This document shows positions 58,926 to 64,000 of a stretch of DNA of 64,000 nt, piece after piece. The notes below the pieces were generated by a model. That model worked only from the letters and a program-made list of their open reading frames with translations. It ran no database searches and was not told the DNA's origin. The translations under genes and the position numbers were made by a program. Source of the DNA: Saccopteryx bilineata. Lineage: Eukaryota; Chordata; Mammalia; Chiroptera; Emballonuridae. Each line of letters starts with the position of its first letter. Within the stretch, counting starts at the first letter, position 1. Location of the stretch: positions 200,881,847 to 200,945,846 of the forward strand of contig NC_089495.1 of NCBI RefSeq assembly GCF_036850765.1, given 5' to 3'.

Positions 58926-59366
58926 CTGGCGGTGTTTTAGACTTTTGTCCTTACTCTGTGGGATTGAGCCATTTGGAGAGGCCTGGGGAAGCGGAATCGA
59001 GACCCCCTTGCTTCTCCAAGTCTATCAATCTATTTCAGCAAACGTGTATAGATGTTTATAGAAAAAGCCTTTATTCTATGCCAGTCCCTGAGCTAGGAGC
59101 CTACAATACATTGAGGAGAAAAACAGTCTTATCATTCTAACAGAAGCAATTATTAGAATATGTTCACATCATTTACCACACACCAGCTCTGTGTCTTGTG
59201 CTAGTTCTCATAGAACTGACATTCTGGTGGAGGGTGATAGACTAAAATAACTAAATGAACAAGTAATCATATAATGCAATAAGTATTTGAAAGGCAAACA
59301 ACAGAATTCAGTGACTGAGTATGGGTTGGCAAGTAGAGAGGAAAAGGAAATCTATAATATATAGAG
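58926..59366. other. Upstream of MANBAL; nothing recognised
   Basis: AT-rich intergenic DNA. A possible L2/MIR3-like patch lies near 59025-59250 (TTCTATGCCAGTCCCTGAGC). No divergent exon is recognisable. Confidence 0.45.
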
Positions 59367-59892
59367 TGTGGAAACCAGCCTCCAAGATGGACCCCCATGA
59401 TTCATGACTCCTGGTATCCTTGCTCTGTGGCATCGCCTCCCACATCGAATGGGACAGACCAGTATAACCAATAGGATATTGTGGAAGTCATGGAGCGTGA
59501 GTTCCAAGATTAAGACACAAAAGATATTGCTCTCCTTCTTTGTTCTCTCAGCCACCCCTGGGGAATCCATGATATGAGAACTATCAAGCAGCCCAAGAAA
59601 GAGACTCCCATGGGTAGTGAATGAAGCTTCCTGCAAACAACCAACTCCAACTTGCCAGCCTTTAGTGTGTGCCACCTTGGCAGAGGATCCTCCAGCCCCA
59701 GGCAAGCCTTCAGACGAGTGAAGCCCTGGCCAAAATCAGAAATATAATCTCATAAGAGACCTTGAGCCAGAAACACTCAGCAAAGTTACTCTTAAATTCT
59801 TGACCCACAGAAATTGTGAAATTATAATAAATGCTACTATTTTAAGATCCTGTATTTCAGAGTAGTTTGTTGTGCAGCATAGATAACTAATA
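59367..59892 (+). repeat. ERVL-MaLR-type LTR, sense
   Basis: GTGGAAACCAGCCTCCAAGA, CAAGCAGCCCAAGAAAGAG and the end TGCAGCATAGATAACTAATA are typical of MLT1-like LTRs. It is a solo LTR with no internal region. Confidence 0.75.
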
Positions 59893-60529
59893 GGTAGAAG
59901 ATCAAGGAAGAGGGGTTGGACACTGGACATTCAAAAAAGAATGAGACCTAATCTTACCCTCAAAGAGCTGGCTCACTCCTGGAAGATACAGACGAAAATC
60001 ATTATAATTTATTCAACAGCCTCTAATCCCATACTGTGTGAGGTGGTATAGAGGATCCAAAGATGTATCATTCATTCAGTCATTCAACAAGTATTTATGG
60101 AGTTTCTACTCTGGGAAGACAAGAGTGAGTAGGCGGGTCCCTACCCTCACTGTGCTTACAGACTAGGGGTTAATGTCTGACTGCTCTGTTAATCAATCAC
60201 ACAAAGAAATGTATGCTAATGAACCATGAGATATATTGGGAAGAAAGAATTGGAAACCATGAGAACATATAACATGGAAGATACAGTCAAGAGAGGGTGA
60301 TCAGGGAAGGCCTCTCTGTGGAGGTACATTTCTTAGGAAGTTAAGAAACGAAGAGAAAGAGGATGGTGGGAAGAGGGGTGAAAAGGCTATGGGAAAGGCT
60401 TGGAGCATAAGAAGCAGGGAGAAGCTCAGGCCTGAAAGGTACAGATATTTTGGACAGACTTGGTACTTTTCCCTGAAGGGTCTGGCTCACTCTGGAGTGT
60501 GGATGAGAAGAGTCATAGGAGGTAGATAT

Positions 60530-60995
60530 GTTTTATGCATTAAACTGTGTCTCCCGACAAGGATAGGTTGAAGTCCCAACCCCAGTATCTCAGAATGTGA
60601 TCATATGGAGATAGGGTCTTTACAAAGGTAATCTATTTAAAATGAGGTCAGTGGGGTGGGTCCTAATCTGATATGAACGGTGTCCTTATTAAAGAAGGAA
60701 ATTTGGTCACAGATGCACACATAGGAAGAATGCCATATCAAGATGAAGACAGAGACCAGGGTGATGTTTCTACAAACCAACAAATGCCAAAGATTGCCAG
60801 CAAACCACAAATGAGGGGGGAGGCATGGAACAGATTGTCCCTCACAGCCTTTAGAAGATGCTGTCAGACACCTTGATTTCAGGCCCCTGGCCTCCAGAAC
60901 TGTGAGAAAGTAAATATCTTTTGTGTGATCCGGAGTTTTCAACCACTGGAGTAAGACACCTGGTTTGTGTTACTGCAGCCCCAGTTAACTAATAG
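60530..60995 (+). repeat. ERVL-MaLR-type LTR, sense
   Basis: TGAAGTCCCAACCCCAGTAT, GGAGATAGGGTCTTTACAAA, CCTCCAGAACTGTGAGAAAG and the end CAGCCCCAGTTAACTAATAG identify a solo LTR of the MaLR type. It has the same orientation as the one at 59367. Confidence 0.8.
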
Positions 60996-61084
60996 AGATG
61001 TACAGGGGCTTTGAAAAGTGTTATTCTCTGCATCCAAATGTAAAAGTTCCCAGTGTGGCTGCTGCAGGCACAGCTACCTTCTCA

Positions 61085-61218
61085 TTCTCTGGAAGCTTCT
61101 GATGGGTTTGAATCCAGACTCTAACACTTTTAGTTTTGAGGCCTGGGTTTGAATCCAGACTCTAACACTTATTAGTTTTGTAATCTAAGACCCACCACTC
61201 AACTTCTCTATGCCTTAG

Positions 61219-61231
<13 letters not shown>
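61085..61231 (+). repeat. MIR fragment with a local tandem duplication
   Basis: GGGTTTGAATCCAGACTCTA occurs twice, 41 bases apart, followed by TTCTCTATGCCTTAGTTTC. The duplication is confined to the MIR. A SINE interrupts it at 61232, and MIR-like sequence may resume at 61418. Confidence 0.75.
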
Positions 61232-61249
<18 letters not shown>

Positions 61250-61417
61250 TTAGATTTTATTAATGCATTTTAGAGAAAGGAGAGAGAGAGAGAAAGGGGG
61301 AGGACCAGGAAGCATCAACTCCCATATGTGCCTGGATCAGGCAGGTCCAGGGTTTCAAACCAGCAACCTCAGTGTTCCAGGGCAACGCTTGATCCACTGA
61401 GCCACCACAGGTCAGGC
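61232..61417 (-). repeat. Bat SINE splitting a MIR
   Basis: The minus-strand head GCCTGACCTGTGGTGGCTCA lies at 61417, with poly-A at the left end. It lies between TGCCTTAGTTTC and the downstream part of a MIR-like sequence. Confidence 0.92.
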
Positions 61418-61659
61418 TCTGCCTGTTCCCTTAGCTGTGAAATGCCCACTCTCTGGGAGCTGAGTCCTGCTTATCTCTGTGCCCTGCGTGCCTCCATTAG
61501 CACCACGGCCGGATGGAGAGCTCTGTGGCAGGCTTGTTCCTGTCCATACTATCTACGAAGCACACTGCTTGCACTATGAAAAAGTTGAAAAAAGCACGAG
61601 CTCTGCTCTGAAAAACATTCTAAACTGGATGAACACCTGACGGAGTGAACTGTTAATGA

Positions 61660-61835
61660 CAGCTGCCATTTACTGAATATTTACTAGGTGCCAAGTCCTT
61701 TGCATATGTTAATAGTGCCCTCACAGCCATCCTCTAGGGTAGGTATTATTATTCCCATTCAGAGGGCCAGCCGGAGCCTAAGTAACTTCCCTGAGGCTTC
61801 ACAGAGACTTTGTGTGTGTGACCATTGCACTACCC
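61660..61835 (-). repeat. MIR
   Basis: TTTACTGAATATTTACTAGG, TGCCAAGTCCTTTGCATATG and TATTATTATTCCCATTCAGA form a MIR in reverse. Confidence 0.83.
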
Positions 61836-61911
61836 AGCCAACCTGTGCAAGCCAGAAGGGTGCTCCAGGCATGCGTGCTCTAGGAAGAGGGAAAGCTCAG
61901 CAAAGACCGAG

Positions 61912-62262
61912 GGCCTGACTGGGCGGTGGCACAGTGGATGGAGCGTCAGACTGGGATGCGGAAGACCCAGGCTCGAGACCCCTAGGTCGCCAGCCTGAGC
62001 GAGGGCTCATCTGGTTTGAGCAAAAAAAGCTCACCAGCTTGAGCCCAAGGTCGCTGGCTCGAGCAAGGGGTTACTCAGTCTGCTGAAGGACCACGGTCAA
62101 GGCACGTATGAGAAAGCAATCAATGAACAATTAAGGTGTTGCAATGCGCAACAAAAAAAAACACCTAATGATTGATGCTCTCATCTCTCCGTTCTTGTCT
62201 GTCTGTCCCTGTCTATCCTTCTCTCTGACTCTCTGTCTCTCTAATGAAAAAAATAAATAAAT
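61912..62262 (+). repeat. Bat SINE, long tRNA-derived type
   Basis: The head CTGACTGGGCGGTGGCACAG is followed by repeated GGTCGC blocks, CAATCAATGAACAATTAAGG, a CT-rich end and poly-A. AAGACCGAG and AAGACCAAG flank it (one mismatch). Confidence 0.92.
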
Positions 62263-62369
62263 AAGACCAAGGTATCTGGGAAGGCTTCACGAGGGAGGTA
62301 GCCTGATGTGGTTTCCAGGTGTTGGGTTGGATTTGGATATGAAAAAGGAAAAGGAAAGCAAAAAGATTT

Positions 62370-62540
62370 GTGTTTCCATCTTTGAGCCTTTGCCTTCGTC
62401 AGAGTCTTTGCCTGGAGTGCTCTTCTCTCCTGGGTCTTTACAAGAAATGCTGTTTTTAACCCTTGGGACTCAGCCCAAATACCACCTTTTTGGAAAGGGC
62501 TTCTTTGATCCCCTTTTCTAGATGATTGTGTCTAAAGATG
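62370..62540 (+). repeat. L2-like fragment
   Basis: CTTTGCCTGGAGTGCTCTTC and GACTCAGCCCAAATACCACC are L2 3' landmarks. Confidence 0.6.
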
Positions 62541-62934
62541 GCTCCATCTCACCCATTCTTCTACCTTGTGCCCGCTTTGACCAACAGCATAGCGTGGATG
62601 AGACACTGTGTCACCTCCAGGCACGGCACTTCACCGGCATGGAGGTCAGCCACCGTGTAAGAATTGCAACTAGCTAGCCTGCGATCACGGAGCTGTGAGA
62701 AGCCCAGGCCGCATGGGAGGCTTCAACTCCCTCAAGAGGAAGATACCACCCAATTACAAGGCACCATTATTATTCATCTGGAAAAGTGCCTTCACAGGAC
62801 AAGTGAACTAATCCTTGCCCAATGTGGTTCTCTTGTGCTGTGTGTAATTGAATATTTACTGTGGACTTAACCCAGGGAGCCACCTGTGTTGTCGGTGAGA
62901 GTCAAGTTTAAGGGAGCATCATATAAACGTGGAG

Positions 62935-63153
62935 GGCCTGGCTGGTGGTGGCGCAGTGGATAGAGCATTGACCTGGGACACTAAGGTCCCAGGTTCAAAA
63001 CCCCAAGGTCGCCAGCTTGAGCGCGGGCTCATCGATATGATTCCAAAGTTGCTGGCTTGAGCAAAGGGTCACTGGCTCAGCTTGAGGCTCCCCCAACCCC
63101 GCTCAAGGCACATATGAGAAGCAGTCAGTGAACGACTAAAACAAAGTGATGCG
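62935..63153 (+). repeat. Bat SINE, long type, 3'-truncated
   Basis: The head GGCCTGGCTGGTGGTGGCGC and the GGTCGCCAGCTTGAGC block are clear. The CT-rich and poly-A end is missing, and a MIR follows directly. Confidence 0.85.
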
Positions 63154-63159
63154 ACTTAA

Positions 63160-63287
63160 CTGTGAGTTAATGCCGAGCCCTCATTGTGTTCAGGGCCCTG
63201 TGATGGATACCTGACCTGCATTCTCTCACCTGATCCTGCCACCAACTCCCAGAGAGTGGGCATTTCACAGCTAAGGAAACAGGCAGA
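63160..63287 (-). repeat. MIR, left part
   Basis: ACCTGACCTGCATTCTCTCA and GGGCATTTCACAGCTAAGGA form the 5' side of a MIR in reverse. The SINE at 63288 interrupts it. Confidence 0.78.
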
Positions 63288-63478
63288 GCCTGACCTGTGG
63301 TGGCTCAGTGGATCAAGCGTTGCCCTGGAACACTGAGGTTGCTGGTTTGAAACCCTGGGCCTGCCTGATCCAGGAAGCAGGAGTTGATGCTTCCTGCCCC
63401 TCCCCCTTTTTTTCTCTCTCTCTCCTTTCTCTAAAATGCATTAATAAAATCTAAAAAAAAGAAAAAGAAAAGAAAAGA
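63288..63478 (+). repeat. Bat SINE inserted in a MIR
   Basis: It starts GCCTGACCTGTGGTGGCTCA and ends in an A-rich AAAAGAAAAG tail. MIR sequence breaks at CTAAGGAAAC and resumes at CTAAGGCATAGAGAAG. Confidence 0.92.
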
Positions 63479-63595
63479 AACTAAGGCATAGAGAAGTTGA
63501 GTGGTGGGTCTTAGATGACAAAACTAGTAAGTGTTAGAGTCTGGATTCAAACCCAGGCCTCCAAGCCCATTGTCTTAACTATACACAATTCTAGC
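63479..63595 (-). repeat. MIR, right part
   Basis: CTAAGGCATAGAGAAGTTGA, then ATTCAAACCCAGGCCTCCA, continues the MIR broken at 63288. Confidence 0.78.
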
Positions 63596-63599
63596 CCAT

Positions 63600-63760
63600 T
63601 CACTCAATCAACAAGTATTTATTGAGCGCCTACTGTATACTCAGTACTTGCTAAGTACTTGTTAGGGATGCAGTAGTGAGGTAGTGAGGCAAACACAGTC
63701 CCTGCCCTAACAAAGATTATCATCTAGCGGGGGAAAGGCAGATTTAAAATATTTCCACAA
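63600..63760 (+). repeat. Ancient repeat of the L2/MIR3 class
   Basis: AACAAGTATTTATTGAGCGC followed by AGTCCCTGCCCTAACAAAG is a common old mammalian repeat motif. The exact family is not resolved. Confidence 0.5.
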
Positions 63761-64000
63761 ACAATTATAAAATTACATATCAGCCACAATGTTAGCAGAA
63801 TTTAAATGAACACGATAAGAAGACACTAGTAGGGCCAGAAATGAAATCAGGTCTCCCAACGGCCCTTTCCTTTCTGTAATTCTGAAGTCAGTCAACTCCT
63901 CCTTTTTTTTTAGATGTTGCAGCTAAGCAATGTCTATGGATGCCAGCATGGCTTTGGGAATTGCCACATACCCCTCCCTTCTCTGAATCACAGCTTCCGC

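Noticed and set aside
59367..60995. Possible intact endogenous retrovirus between two sense LTRs
   Set aside because: The two LTR-like segments are diverged from each other and the interval (about 640 bases) has no retroviral coding sequence. They are independent old solo LTRs.

Overview
The window is nuclear DNA of a mammal, almost certainly a bat. It is dominated by interspersed repeats. The diagnostic ones are about twenty tRNA-derived SINEs with A-box/B-box heads and poly-A tails, of the VES and Rhin-1-like types known from Chiroptera. There are also several short hAT-type DNA transposons, including a SPIN-like palindromic one, and this kind of late DNA-transposon activity is a bat hallmark among mammals. 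The SINE mix suggests a horseshoe-bat-like or related lineage, but I cannot fix the family from the sequence alone. No bacterial, phage, CRISPR or operon-type content is present.

One protein-coding gene can be supported fully. It is MANBAL, on the minus strand, running from a CpG-island promoter near 58.9 kb to a poly(A) signal near 32.4 kb. Its two coding exons (46060-46209 and 33002-33109) join in phase 0 into an 85-residue single-pass membrane protein. A second GC-rich promoter with a clean splice donor lies at 11.05-11.76 kb, also on the minus strand. Its distance from MANBAL, its orientation and its long pyrimidine tract fit the housekeeping (1A) promoter and first noncoding exon of SRC. 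Recalled human chr20q11.23 synteny (GHRH - MANBAL - SRC) supports this. On that reading 1-11.3 kb is SRC intron 1, 11.8-32.4 kb is intergenic, 32.4-58.9 kb is MANBAL, and 58.9-64 kb is upstream intergenic DNA toward GHRH.

The rest is repeat archaeology. Ancient MIR and L2 fragments lie throughout. L1 fragments and ERVL-MaLR-type LTRs are concentrated beyond 26 kb, and several elements are nested with readable target-site duplications. A 39-bp minisatellite of 19 copies (3788-4528) sits in the presumed SRC intron. A U6 snRNA retropseudogene and a SINE have both inserted into a hAT-like element at 55.8-57.0 kb. I see no evidence for a previously undescribed biological system. The most rewarding signals are the SPIN-like palindrome, the nested retroinsertions and the minisatellite's higher-order structure.
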